From NCBI GenBank assembly GCA_963655255.1, contig CAVKEB010000001.1, forward strand, positions 108,461-172,460: a DNA stretch of 64,000 nt. Reading direction: 5' to 3'. Origin of the DNA: CAG-791 sp963655255. GTDB taxonomy: Bacteria; Bacillota; Clostridia; Lachnospirales; Lachnospiraceae. The notes under the pieces are model-generated. The model did not search any database. It worked only from the letters and a program-made list of their open reading frames with translations, and was not told the origin of the DNA. The position numbers and the translations under genes are program-made. Below are positions 25,779 through 34,849 of this stretch, piece after piece. Every line of letters begins with the position of its first letter. Position 1 is the first letter of the stretch.

Positions 25779-27742
25779 TGCTGTGTCCCGTCCTCCTGCG
25801 TCACACCGCTGACACCGCTGACATCCACCGCCGCGTTGGCCTCCGGCGTCAGCTCATCCTTCCGCGGAAGGCTGCCGATCACGTTGTCGTTGAGCCAGCT
25901 CATCGTGATGATCTCCTCATTGGAAAGACCTCTTGAGGACTCCTCCCGGATGAGACCCTCCTGGGAATGAAGTTCTCCCATGAAGGGACTGAGCCTTCCG
26001 GAGACGATGCCTGCGCGGAACATATCCACCAGCTTTCTGGAATAGTAGGAAAGCTTCTCGGACAGGATGACATCGATGACACCTGCGGACATTCCCCACC
26101 AGTAGTTCGTCGCCCGGTCCTCGGAGGATTGTCTTGCCGTATCCCAGTTTCCTTCCAGGATGTTCTGCGCGATCAGCTCATAGTAGGTCCCCCAGTTCCA
26201 CACCGGAGCCGCCAGATTGAGAACCCCGCCGTCCATGTCTCTCTGGTAAATACCGTACTCGCGGGAGGCCTGTGCCGGCCGGATGAAATCGGGACCGGAA
26301 ATCACATAGACGCCTTCGTCCTCGAACTCCCGCTTCCAGTTCATATCCTTGTCCGTGGACCACTTCAGGTGAATTTTCGCCTTGGGATCAATGATGGACG
26401 CACCGATTGCAAACGCGTTGATTCCCGCAACGATGCCGTAAATCGGATAGTCCGCGACGTACCCGATCTTATGATTGCTCGCAACGCTCGCCGCCAGCGC
26501 TCCCATCAGGAACTTCGCCTCATGCATTCTGCCGTAGTAGGTGCGAACCGCGTTGTGGGACAGATTGATGGAGCAGTTCAGGAACTTGGTCGCCGGATAG
26601 TGAATGGCAGAGCGGAGCGTCTCATCCATCTGGGTCGGGGAAATCGTGAACACCACTTCCGCATGATTGGCGACCGCCTGGTCAATTGCCCTGCGGACTT
26701 CCTCATCCGTGCCGCAGTTCTCGAATTTCTCCGTCTTCACGACACCGGCAAAACGACTCTCAATGTAGTTGCGGCCCAGCTCATGTCCGTAAATCCAGCC
26801 GGAATTGTCTGCGGTCTTCGGATAAATGAAGGCCATGTGCAGCGGATTCTCCCTGGAATACCGGGGCTTCTGCTGCAGAATGCCGCGGAGCGTGTTCCCC
26901 CATCCGCTCTTTCCGCCCCGGATCTCCTCCGGCGTCTCCACCAGCGTGATGCCGTCCTCATTGGCATCCACCAGGAATTCCTTCCAGAGACGGTCAATGC
27001 GGTTCTCCAGAAGGGGCCTCGGCTCATTGATCAGACTCTGAATCGGATAAAAATTCAGATAGGTCAGGAACGCGTCGCCGTCCGGGAGCGTCATCCTGCG
27101 CCTCTCTCCTTCGTGGTGATAGACCTGAACGAAAACCGCGTAGGCCGCCTTGATGTCCTCCTGAACCTCCTTCGGCCACGGCTTGTCCATCGTCTGACCG
27201 AGGCAGGCCGCGAACTTCCGGTAGCTTCCTTCCTCCGTGAAAATCACGTCGTACATCCGGTTGACGTTGAAGTACTCCAGGAATTCCCGGTACACCCGGT
27301 ACTCCTTCGTGTCCGCCTTCTTCGGCATCACGCGGATGACCATGGCATGGATGGCCGACGCGCCGACGAAGCGGCTCACCGACACGCGCTTGTTGCCTTC
27401 CTCCACGTAGAACCGGGTCATGTACTCATACGCCTTGATTGGGTCGTGGATTCCCTCTTCCATCTGGGAATCATAGAGGCCGGACCACTTGCGGGCGAAC
27501 TCCGTATCTGACTCCAGAATCGGCATGAAATTCGAGGCGAACGCCGTGGTTCTCCCCTCCGTCTTCGTGCCGTCCACCATGTTCAGTGGGATTTCCATCA
27601 GTCCGACGTTGATCTCGGCAAGCTTTCCGTCGCCGCCGATGATGTCATCCAGAACCGCAGGATACGGAGAGCGCTTCTCCGCAATGGCCTGCTTCATTTC
27701 ACGGATGCCCAGCTTTCTGGCAGCAATATAATCTGTTTCCAT
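25775..27742 (-). CDS. BMP/PnrA-type nucleoside-binding protein with ParB/Srx-like N-terminal region and no signal peptide
   Basis: 655 residues. An N-terminal region with FYVEEGNKRVSVSRFVGA (about 115-130) resembles the ParB/sulfiredoxin fold. From about residue 300 (NPLHMAFIYPKTADNSGW) the protein follows the BMP/PnrA periplasmic-binding fold (KIGYVADYPIYGIVAGINAFAIGA). BMP lipoproteins bind purine nucleosides for ABC import, but there is no signal peptide, lipobox or transporter here, so it should be cytoplasmic. The ATG at 27742 (METDYIAARK) has GAGG upstream; a longer open frame lacks support. A nucleoside phosphorylase gene lies just upstream. Confidence 0.82.
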   Translation of the reverse strand: METDYIAARKLGIREMKQAIAEKRSPYPAVLDDIIGGDGKLAEINVGLMEIPLNMVDGTKTEGRTTAFASNFMPILESDTEFARKWSGLYDSQMEEGIHDPIKAYEYMTRFYVEEGNKRVSVSRFVGASAIHAMVIRVMPKKADTKEYRVYREFLEYFNVNRMYDVIFTEEGSYRKFAACLGQTMDKPWPKEVQEDIKAAYAVFVQVYHHEGERRRMTLPDGDAFLTYLNFYPIQSLINEPRPLLENRIDRLWKEFLVDANEDGITLVETPEEIRGGKSGWGNTLRGILQQKPRYSRENPLHMAFIYPKTADNSGWIYGHELGRNYIESRFAGVVKTEKFENCGTDEEVRRAIDQAVANHAEVVFTISPTQMDETLRSAIHYPATKFLNCSINLSHNAVRTYYGRMHEAKFLMGALAASVASNHKIGYVADYPIYGIVAGINAFAIGASIIDPKAKIHLKWSTDKDMNWKREFEDEGVYVISGPDFIRPAQASREYGIYQRDMDGGVLNLAAPVWNWGTYYELIAQNILEGNWDTARQSSEDRATNYWWGMSAGVIDVILSEKLSYYSRKLVDMFRAGIVSGRLSPFMGELHSQEGLIREESSRGLSNEEIITMSWLNDNVIGSLPRKDELTPEANAAVDVSGVSGVTQEDGTQQ

Positions 27743-27876
27743 AGGTATTCCGACCTCTTCCTGTAAAAAATCACCCTGCAGCTCCGAAAGCCCCGCTCTT
27801 TGACCGTTCCTTTTCTCCTGAGACAGGCAAAAGTGCGGCGGAACCTGCGTTCCCCGGACATTCCGCTGCATGTCAT

Positions 27877-28650
27877 TTACTGCGCGCGGTCCTCTTCGAT
27901 CAGCTTCCGGATGGCCCCGACCGCAACGCGGATGGCTCCGTCCGTGTCATGCACCACCGGGTTCTCGAGGCCGAGCTTCTCGCGCTCCTGATTCGCCATG
28001 ACAAGGAAACACGATCCGCAGCGGACGCGCCGGAGCGCCGCAACGACAAAGAGCGTCGAGGACTCCATCTCGGAGGCAAGACAGCCGAGCTTCTTCCAGG
28101 CTTCCCATTTGTTCTCCAGCTCATACGAAACCGGCATCTCCGACGGATCGTGCTGGCCGTAGAAGGAATCCTTGCACTGTACAACGCCGACATGCGCCGT
28201 CGCATTCTGTGCTTTCGCAGCGCTCACCAGCGCATTCGTCACGCCAAGATCCGGAACCGCAGGATACTCGATCGGCGCGTATTCCTTGCTGGTGCCGTCC
28301 ATCCGGACGGCACCGGTTGCGATCACGACATCGCCGCTCTTCACTTCCGGCTGAATGCCGCCGCAGGTTCCGATCCGGATGAAGGTATCGGCCCCCGCCT
28401 TCACCAGCTCCTCGATCGCGATGGCTGCGGAAGGTCCGCCGATTCCTGTCGAGGTCACGCTGACCTTCTCGCCGAGAAGCGTTCCCGTATAGGTCACATA
28501 CTCCCTGGAATCCGCGACCAGAACCGGATTCTCCAGATACTGCGCGATCTTCACGCACCGCTTCGGATCTCCCGGCATAATGACATAGCGCCCGATGTCT
28601 TCGGCGCCGACCTGTGTATGATACTGTTTCTCTGTCTCTGAATAGTGCAT
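27877..28650 (-). CDS. Uridine/nucleoside phosphorylase
   Basis: 257 residues of the PNP/UDP family. Motifs include VIMPGDPKR, VTSTGIGGPSAAIAIEEL, RIGTCGGIQPEV and the nucleoside-site segment CLASEMESSTLF. It cleaves nucleosides with phosphate to base plus pentose 1-phosphate; the EMESS form is typical of uridine phosphorylase. The ATG at 28650 (MHYSETEKQYHTQ) is preferred to a start 16 codons upstream. The BMP-like and metallophosphoesterase genes follow on the same strand, suggesting a nucleoside salvage cluster. Confidence 0.92.
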   Translation of the reverse strand: MHYSETEKQYHTQVGAEDIGRYVIMPGDPKRCVKIAQYLENPVLVADSREYVTYTGTLLGEKVSVTSTGIGGPSAAIAIEELVKAGADTFIRIGTCGGIQPEVKSGDVVIATGAVRMDGTSKEYAPIEYPAVPDLGVTNALVSAAKAQNATAHVGVVQCKDSFYGQHDPSEMPVSYELENKWEAWKKLGCLASEMESSTLFVVAALRRVRCGSCFLVMANQEREKLGLENPVVHDTDGAIRVAVGAIRKLIEEDRAQ

Positions 28651-28750
28651 GACAATCTCTTCTCCCGATTTCGTTCCTCCCGTTTCCCGGGCAGACATTC
28701 CCCGGACAGGTGCTTTTCCGGAAGGCGTTCTTCTTTCCTGCTGTGAATTC

Positions 28751-30100
28751 TTATGTCTGGTTCTCCCTGGGCCGCTCGTCCATCACGGAAATGTAGGCAG
28801 GGCGCATGATCTTGCCCGCCTCCACGATTTCCTCCAGCCGGTGCGCACTCCAGCCCGCAATCCGCGCGATGGCGAACAGCGGCGTATACAGCTCTCTCGG
28901 AATGCCCAGCATATTGTAAACAAAGCCGCTGTAGAAATCCACGTTCGGGCTGACGCCTTTGTAGATGTGGCGCTTCTTCGCGATGACCTCCGGTGCGAGC
29001 TTCTCGATCTGGTTGTAGAGACCGAGCTCTCTCTGCGCGCCTTTCTCCGCCGCAAGCTTCGTGACAAAGCCCTTGAAAATCCGCTCTCTCGGATCCGAGA
29101 TGGAATAGACCGCATGCCCCATGCCGTAGATCAGTCCCTTCCTATCGAAGGCTTCCTTGTCCACGAGCTTCTCCAGATATGCGCGGACCTCCTCATCGTC
29201 CGTCCAGTCATGCACATTGGTCTTGATCTCGTCCATCATGTCCATGACCTTCAGATTCGCGCCGCCGTGACGGGGACCCTTAAGGGAGGACATCGCCGCC
29301 GCAATGGCCGCATAGGTATCCGAACCCGAGCTCGTCACGACACGTGTGGTGAAGGTCGAGTTGTTGCCGCCGCCGTGCTCCATATGCAGCATCAGGGCCG
29401 CGTCCAGAACCTTTGCCTCCGTCTGCGTGAATTTCTGATTGGGCCGGAGCATCAGGAGAATGTTCTCCGCCGTGGAGAGCTTCGGATCCGGCCGGTGAAT
29501 GTACATGCTCTCCAGCTTCTTGTCGTAGTTGTAGGCGTGGTAGGCATAGATGGCCAGCATCGGGAACACCGCGATCAGCATCAGTGACTGGCGGATGACG
29601 TTGTCCACGGAAATGTTCTGTGCATCAATGTCATAGGAGGCCAGCGTCAGAATGCTCCGCGTCATGGAATTCATGATGTCCTTCGTCGGCGCCTTCATGA
29701 TGACGTCGCGGGTGAAATTCGTCGGCAGATTCCGGGACAATACCAGACTGTCGATGAAGTCCCTCTCCTGCTGCTCATCCGGAAGACTGCCGAAGAGCAG
29801 AAGATACGTCAGGTTCTCATAGCCGAATCCGTGCTGCGAATACTTCCGCACCAGATCCTCAATCCGGTATCCCCGGTACCACAGCTCGCCGTCGCAGGGA
29901 ATCCGCTTCCCGTCCACTTCCTTCATGGACGTCACTTCCGAGATGGTGGTAAGGCCTGTGACGACGCCTTTTCCGTTCAGATCGCGAAGTCCGCGGTTGA
30001 CATGGTTCGTTGCAAACAGTTCATCCGGTATGGTGTCGCTCGCGACTACCAGCGGTTCCTGCTGCTCTGCGTACAGTTTTAATTTTTCTATTTTTCTCAT
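28751..30100 (-). CDS. gltA: Citrate synthase
   Basis: 449 residues with the conserved active-site blocks LMLHMEHGGGNNSTFTTRV (first catalytic His), GPRHGGAN (second His) and MGHAVYSISDPRE. It joins acetyl-CoA and oxaloacetate to citrate; a 2-methylcitrate activity cannot be excluded. It stands alone between the phosphorylase and VOC genes with no aconitase or isocitrate dehydrogenase nearby, as is common in clostridia that use a partial citrate branch for glutamate synthesis. The ATG has GGGGATCAGG upstream. Confidence 0.95.
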   Translation of the reverse strand: MRKIEKLKLYAEQQEPLVVASDTIPDELFATNHVNRGLRDLNGKGVVTGLTTISEVTSMKEVDGKRIPCDGELWYRGYRIEDLVRKYSQHGFGYENLTYLLLFGSLPDEQQERDFIDSLVLSRNLPTNFTRDVIMKAPTKDIMNSMTRSILTLASYDIDAQNISVDNVIRQSLMLIAVFPMLAIYAYHAYNYDKKLESMYIHRPDPKLSTAENILLMLRPNQKFTQTEAKVLDAALMLHMEHGGGNNSTFTTRVVTSSGSDTYAAIAAAMSSLKGPRHGGANLKVMDMMDEIKTNVHDWTDDEEVRAYLEKLVDKEAFDRKGLIYGMGHAVYSISDPRERIFKGFVTKLAAEKGAQRELGLYNQIEKLAPEVIAKKRHIYKGVSPNVDFYSGFVYNMLGIPRELYTPLFAIARIAGWSAHRLEEIVEAGKIMRPAYISVMDERPRENQT

Positions 30101-30163
30101 CCTGATCCCCGTAAATCTGATTCCCCGCGCCCGCGGGGCCGTGCCCCGGACTCTTTGCCCGGA

Positions 30164-30532
30164 TCAATACTGCTTCAGATGAATGGCAAAGCCTCCGATT
30201 TCCTTTGCGAGATAAATGAACTTCAGCGTGCCGTCCTCGTTGTAAACGGCCGTCTCCGGCTTCACGCCCATCCCGGTGGACTTGAAATATTCCGCCGCCT
30301 TGTCCACATCATGCGCGCCGATGGCGATGTGTCCGTTCCTGCCGGGCCCCCCGAACTTCATGATCTCAATCAGGGAAGAAGCGAAAATTGAGTTCGGATT
30401 CTCATCCGGAATAAAGCCCATCAGGGTGCGGAACTCCTCCGCCATCTTCCTTCCGTCCTCTTCTCCGTCTGCATTGATGCCGACGTGAAGGACACACAGT
30501 CCCAGTTCCTGTACCGAATTCATTTCTGCCAT
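30164..30532 (-). CDS. VOC-family protein resembling the domain fused to KDPG aldolases
   Basis: 122 residues forming one VOC (glyoxalase-like) unit: CVLHVGINADGEEDGRKMAEEF, NSIFASSLIEIMK, GRNGHIAIGAHDVDKAAEYF, GFAIHL. The pattern is close to the VOC domain attached to some clostridial 2-dehydro-3-deoxyphosphogluconate aldolases, here as a free protein with no aldolase beside it. Substrate is unknown. The ATG at 30532 has GGAGGAAAATCATC upstream. It ends 64 bases before the citrate synthase start, and the two may be cotranscribed. Confidence 0.8.
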   Translation of the reverse strand: MAEMNSVQELGLCVLHVGINADGEEDGRKMAEEFRTLMGFIPDENPNSIFASSLIEIMKFGGPGRNGHIAIGAHDVDKAAEYFKSTGMGVKPETAVYNEDGTLKFIYLAKEIGGFAIHLKQY

Positions 30533-30640
30533 GATGATTTTCCTCCTGTCATTCCGATCCTGTTTCCTGCAGATCTGCCCCGTGTGAACAGATCTTCCGT
30601 TTCGAACCATTGAATCCTCTGCCGGTCTTTCTGCAGAGAA

Positions 30641-30700
30641 ACCGGTGCGTCAACACCGATGCTGCAGTCTGAAAGCGACGCAGCAATGTCACTTTCAAAC
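30641..30700 (-). repeat. Compound palindromic element, copy C (P1 and P2)
   Basis: It begins three bases past the CbiO stop codon. P1 has arms GTTTGAAAGTGAC and GTCGCTTTCAGAC, pairing through G-T wobbles, and P2 is CGGTGCGTCAACACCG. The P3 part is missing. Orientation to the upstream gene is the same as in copies A and B. Confidence 0.8.
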
Positions 30701-30702
30701 TT

Positions 30703-31410
30703 TTATGCATCAAATTGTACCATGCTTTTGCCGCTTCGCATAAACTCCACTTGATGCAGCTTGTTCATATGAAGCTCCGCGTTGGCCAGTCCCGACAGGA
30801 GCCTTTTGTCATGCGTTCCGATGATGATCGTGCGCTCCGGGGAACGGATTTCCTTCAGGAACGCAGTCACCCACTCCTGTGCGTCCTCATCCAGGCCGCT
30901 GATCGGCTCATCGATCACAAGAACCCTGGGCTCCATCGCGAACACCGCCGCGAGCGCCGTCCGTTTCTTCTCGCCGCCGCTGATGCTCCAGGGTGCCCTC
31001 CCGCGAAGAGCCGTGAGCCCGAAGCGCTCCAGGAATTCCTCCGTTCTCTCCCGGACTTCCTGTTCCGGAAGATGGAGCTGCCGGAGGCCGAATGCAATCT
31101 CCTCCTCCACGCTGGAGGTGAAGAGCTGCACTTCGCTGTTCTGGAAAACAAAACCGATCTTCCGGTGAAAATTCATCGAAAAGTCCCTGTCCTTCAGCTT
31201 CGCCGCCGTGATCTCCTCGCCGTCCAGCAAGTACTTCCCTTCCGACGGGACGTCCAGCCCCAGGAGGATCCGGAAGAGCGTTGACTTGCCGCACCCGTTC
31301 GGTCCCGTGATGCAGGTGCATTTCCCGGCCTCGAACACGGCGCTGACTCCGTCCAGTGCCTTCTCCGGACTGCCTTCATATTGAAATGAGATGTTCTGCA
31401 ACTCTATCAT
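30703..31410 (-). CDS. cbiO: ECF/cobalt-type ABC transporter ATP-binding protein (CbiO)
   Basis: 235 residues. Walker A GPNGCGKST, Q-loop VFQNSEVQLFTSSVEEEIAFG, signature SISGGEKKR, Walker B VLVIDEPISGLD and switch HDKRLL are present. The FQNSEVQLF variant is typical of energy-coupling factor ATPases. With CbiQ and CbiM upstream it would power uptake of cobalt or nickel. Only one ATPase is present, so it acts as a homodimer. The ATG at 31410 (MIELQNISF) is chosen; the open frame continues back through repeat copy B, giving a spurious extension. Confidence 0.92.
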   Translation of the reverse strand: MIELQNISFQYEGSPEKALDGVSAVFEAGKCTCITGPNGCGKSTLFRILLGLDVPSEGKYLLDGEEITAAKLKDRDFSMNFHRKIGFVFQNSEVQLFTSSVEEEIAFGLRQLHLPEQEVRERTEEFLERFGLTALRGRAPWSISGGEKKRTALAAVFAMEPRVLVIDEPISGLDEDAQEWVTAFLKEIRSPERTIIIGTHDKRLLSGLANAELHMNKLHQVEFMRSGKSMVQFDA

Positions 31411-31426
31411 GTTTTTCCAACTTATT

Positions 31427-31532
31427 CCTCGCTGAGGCAAAAACCGCGAAGGCGGTTTTGCCGAATGCGGCAGCCGGTGCGTCAGCACCGATGCTGCTGT
31501 TTGGAAGTGACATATCGATGTCACTTCCAAAC
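31427..31532 (-). repeat. Compound palindromic element, copy B (full length)
   Basis: 106 bp, differing from copy A at only four positions. Two of the four are a compensatory pair in P1 (arm GTTTGGAAGTGACAT against GTTTGAAAGTGACAT in copy A, with the opposite arm changed to match), which argues that the hairpin itself is maintained. It lies between CbiQ and CbiO and ends with CCTCAGCGAGG about 17 bases before the CbiO start. Confidence 0.9.
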
Positions 31533-31675
31533 TTTTCTATCCGTAGACTATTCTTTCCTCTGTGTCCTGCCCTGCAGAGCCTTTGCGCAAATGTTTTTTC
31601 AGAAATGCAGTGCGAAATCTCTGTCAAAACCTTTTCCGGCAATGCCACCCTGCACTCTGCGGGCCAATGGAGATC

Positions 31676-32449
31676 TTATCCCATCCAGCTCTGCGTCATG
31701 GCAAACCAGGCAAGCTCCGCCGCCAGAACCGCTCCCGCAGCCCAGCCGGAGGACTTCCCCTTTTCCTGATCTTTTCCGTGACCTGCGTATTCTCCGTCCC
31801 AGCAGCGGCACATCATCGCCTCTCCGGTTCCCTTCGACATCTCCTGCGCCTTCAGGAATGTGTTGCCGAGAATCCCGCCGGTCCCTGCGCTCTTCCAGTC
31901 CTTTTCTCCGACCTGCCGGAGCGTCACCGCCTCCAGCACCGAGTTGGAGAACCGCCCGAGAAGGTACAGAAACCGCACCGTCATATCCAGCGTCATCACG
32001 AAAACGGACGGCAGCCGGAGTTTTCCCATCGCCGCCGTCATCTCCTTCCATGAAACATCCTCGCCCAACATCGACAGGACAAGAACCGATTCGAACACCT
32101 TCATGGTCACCGTCCCGAAGGATCCGGGACTTCCGAAGAAAACCGAGGGTACCATGAACACCGCCGCAGCCCCGGCCGCAAGGAGCACCGTTCCCATCAC
32201 ATGGGCGATGGTTTCCGGCTTCCGCAGGGACAGGCGGAAGAGTTCTGCCGCAATGACCGTAACAGGGAAAACCGCATTCCCGGACAGCGCACACAGGAGC
32301 ACCGTCACAAGGGCCAGAAGAAGGCAGCCCGCCGCACTGTATTTCGTTGTTCCCGCTTCCCGGTCCGACTTCAGCAGTCTTGCAAGAAGCTTTATTACCT
32401 TAATATTCATGAAGTAATGCCGGATTTCCTGCATCCGGCCGTTATTCAC
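31676..32449 (-). CDS. cbiQ: ECF/cobalt transporter transmembrane protein (CbiQ/EcfT type)
   Basis: 257 residues with five or six membrane segments. The cytoplasmic coupling region KAQEMSKGTGEAMMCRCWDGEY is a diverged form of the EcfT Ala-Arg-Gly motif that contacts the ATPase. The start is taken as GTG at 32449, with GGAAGAGATGG upstream; ATG codons at 32434 and 32410 are alternatives. It lies between CbiM (30 bp upstream) and CbiO. Confidence 0.85.
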   Translation of the reverse strand: MNNGRMQEIRHYFMNIKVIKLLARLLKSDREAGTTKYSAAGCLLLALVTVLLCALSGNAVFPVTVIAAELFRLSLRKPETIAHVMGTVLLAAGAAAVFMVPSVFFGSPGSFGTVTMKVFESVLVLSMLGEDVSWKEMTAAMGKLRLPSVFVMTLDMTVRFLYLLGRFSNSVLEAVTLRQVGEKDWKSAGTGGILGNTFLKAQEMSKGTGEAMMCRCWDGEYAGHGKDQEKGKSSGWAAGAVLAAELAWFAMTQSWMG

Positions 32450-32479
32450 ACTGCCATCTCTTCCGGATCCGTCCCGGGC

Positions 32480-33682
32480 TTACCCTCTTCCCTGCTTCCC
32501 GCCCGCCAATCCGGACAGGAGCCGGAATACCATCAGAAGAACCGCAACGCCAATGACGGCGGACAGAAGATAACCGACCGCCGCCGGTGCGTTTCCAAAG
32601 GAATAATCCGGAAGAAGCGTCTCAAAGGAAAAGCCGTTCTGCATTCCGGAAGGGATATATCCGGCACCGGTCGCCGCGATCTCGTCCGCGCCCCATTCGC
32701 CCCAGGCCGTTCCCTCGGCGAGGAGTCCGAGCGGCGTTCCGATCATCAAAATCCCGAGGAGCACAGGAATTCCGAGGCTCCTGTGTCCTTCCGGACTCCC
32801 GTCCGTCTCCTGACCGCTCCTCCGGGCGTTTGTCCTGCCATCCAATCCTGCTCCCGCTCCTGTAGCCTGCTGCGTTTTTCCCGCGGGCCAAGATACCCGG
32901 TACGCATCCGCTCCGCGCAGGGTTTCCGGCGCGGTCTTTTGCAGGAACAGGAAAACTGCCGCCGTGTAGACCGCTTCCGCCAGTCCGAAAATCGTGAGAT
33001 GTCCGATCATCATCGCCGGAATGGAAACGGACAGCGGATACGGGCAGTATCTTGCACTCCCCGAGGCATCCCGGAAGAGCATCGGCTGAATGCCGAACTC
33101 AATGGCCGCCGCAAGTGCCGCCGCATTGATCCCGACATAGGATCCGATCACGGCGCCTGCGAGCTGCCTTCCTGCGGATTTCTTCCCGCACATTTTCCTG
33201 CCGGAGGACGTTTCATCTGAAAGCTCCGCCCCTGTCAGCATTCCATCTGCTGTTTTCTTTCCGAAAGTTGATCCTGCTTTCTTCGCCGTTCCTGCCGCAA
33301 TCAGGCGATAGACTGCATAGCCTGCAAACGGCATCACAAACGCCATGTTGAAGCAGTTCGCTCCGAAGGCGAGAATTCCGCCGTCTCCGAACAGAAGCGC
33401 CTGCAGAAGAAGCGCCACCGAAATGGAGATACAGGCGCCGTATGGCCCGACGAGAAGCGCCGTCAGCGTTCCTCCCACCGCATGTCCCGTTGTTCCGCCG
33501 GGAAGCGGGATATTGAACATCATTCCGAGAAAAGAAAAGGCTGCCGCAACGCCGAGAAGCGGCAGTTTCTCACCTGGGATCTGTGCCCGGATCTTTTTCA
33601 CGGAAATGGTCCAGGCCGGTATCATTACCGCCGTCATCACGGCGCAGGTCTGCGGGCTTAAATAGTTGTCAGGTATGTGCAT
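32480..33682 (-). CDS. cbiM: Cobalt/nickel ECF substrate-binding component CbiM fused to a PDGLE domain
   Basis: 400 residues. The processed N-terminus MHIPDNYLSP carries the metal-binding His2, followed by the CbiM membrane domain (PGGTTGHAVGGTLTALLVGP, FGANCFNMAFVMPFAGY). A hydrophilic Lys/Thr/Gly-rich insert of about 45 residues interrupts it near 155-200. The C-terminal part (GLLAEGTAWGEWG, ETLLPDY) is a PDGLE domain, the CbiN-like partner, so the usual separate CbiN gene is unnecessary. The open frame continues 35 codons upstream; the MHIP start is required by the metal site. No cobalamin or NiCo riboswitch was recognised in the short leader. Confidence 0.9.
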   Translation of the reverse strand: MHIPDNYLSPQTCAVMTAVMIPAWTISVKKIRAQIPGEKLPLLGVAAAFSFLGMMFNIPLPGGTTGHAVGGTLTALLVGPYGACISISVALLLQALLFGDGGILAFGANCFNMAFVMPFAGYAVYRLIAAGTAKKAGSTFGKKTADGMLTGAELSDETSSGRKMCGKKSAGRQLAGAVIGSYVGINAAALAAAIEFGIQPMLFRDASGSARYCPYPLSVSIPAMMIGHLTIFGLAEAVYTAAVFLFLQKTAPETLRGADAYRVSWPAGKTQQATGAGAGLDGRTNARRSGQETDGSPEGHRSLGIPVLLGILMIGTPLGLLAEGTAWGEWGADEIAATGAGYIPSGMQNGFSFETLLPDYSFGNAPAAVGYLLSAVIGVAVLLMVFRLLSGLAGGKQGRG

Positions 33683-33783
33683 GTTCTCCCCCGTTTCTCT
33701 TGTTCTGTATTTTTCTTCTTGCGGTTCTGTTTTCTTATTTCTGCAATATTCCTGCCCGGGCCTTATTGCTGGAAAACCCGGCC

Positions 33784-34680
33784 TCAATCCTTCGGACTGA
33801 AGTAGAAGTTTCCCTTCAGCTCGCTCGTCCGGACGCTGTTGATGAAGGCCTTCGGATCCACATCCCGGATCGCCTTGATCACCTTTCTCGCATCCGGCGC
33901 ATCCACCACGGAATAGACCAGAGGCTTCCTCTCATGCCCGTAGCTGCCCTCTCCGTTCATGATCGTTGCTCCGTGATGACTGAGTCCGTAAATGATGGAG
34001 CAGATCTCCTTCGGATAATCCGTCACAACAAACAGCGTAATCTGCTGATAGCCGCGATAGAGCAGATGCAGCACCTGGGTTGAGACATACTGGAAAATGA
34101 TCGAATACAATGCCTTGTCCCAGCCGAACATCAGACCCGCCGCTCCCAGAATGACGACGTTTAGACCCAGAATGATATTGAATGAATCAATGCCTCGTTT
34201 CTGGGACAGGAAAATGGAAATGAAGTCCGTTCCGCCGCTCGTCGCATCCACGGACAGGCACATGCTGATCGCCGTTCCGTTCAGGATTCCTCCGAAAATA
34301 GCGATCAGAAGCGTATCATAAGTCAGCGCATAGGACGGCAGCAGGTCCGTAAGAAGCGAGCTGACGACAATCATCACCAGCGAATACAGGGTAAATTTCT
34401 TCCCGATGTAGCGGAACCCGATGTAGACCGGGATGCCGTTCAGAACGACATTGATCAGCGTGTACGGAATCTCCACGTGAAGAAACTGCTCGCCCATCCG
34501 CTGGAACAGGATGGTCAGACCGGTTGCTCCGCCCGGATACAATCCGCCGGTCCGGACAAAGGTTTTGATGTTGACTGCCATGAGACAGGCCGCCAGGAGG
34601 ACGACCACAAGGCGCCGGATTTCTTTTTGTGCCTTCTTTCCTTCTGCTCTTTCTGTATTCATCATCTTGTTCTGCTGCAA
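33784..34680 (-). CDS. YitT-family membrane protein with DUF2179
   Basis: 298 residues. Five or six membrane segments with GGLYPGGATGLTILFQ and SVDATSGGTDFISIF, and a C-terminal DUF2179 domain (HHGATIMNGEGSYGHERKPLVYSVVDA), as in YitT/YpjC proteins. Function is unknown. The start is most likely TTG at 34680, which has GGAGGA five bases upstream, rather than the internal ATG at 34665 that is too far from it. It diverges from the Nif11-like gene. Confidence 0.88.
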   Translation of the reverse strand: MQQNKMMNTERAEGKKAQKEIRRLVVVLLAACLMAVNIKTFVRTGGLYPGGATGLTILFQRMGEQFLHVEIPYTLINVVLNGIPVYIGFRYIGKKFTLYSLVMIVVSSLLTDLLPSYALTYDTLLIAIFGGILNGTAISMCLSVDATSGGTDFISIFLSQKRGIDSFNIILGLNVVILGAAGLMFGWDKALYSIIFQYVSTQVLHLLYRGYQQITLFVVTDYPKEICSIIYGLSHHGATIMNGEGSYGHERKPLVYSVVDAPDARKVIKAIRDVDPKAFINSVRTSELKGNFYFSPKD

Positions 34681-34849
34681 GCGCTCCTCCGTCGTATCCT
34701 TTCCGCGTTTTTCTATTGTACCATGAGATGCGTTTTTTCCCTACAAAACCGGTATCATGGTTGTCGCAGAAAGCTGTTATAGTATTGCTGTAATGATTCC
34801 GTGCATCTTAACGATACCTGATGATGCTGACTTTCCGGAGGTAAATCAG

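Noticed and set aside
33683..33783. Cobalamin or nickel/cobalt riboswitch before cbiM
   Set aside because: The leader is only about 100 bases and A/G-rich with one weak hairpin; none of the conserved riboswitch boxes is visible.
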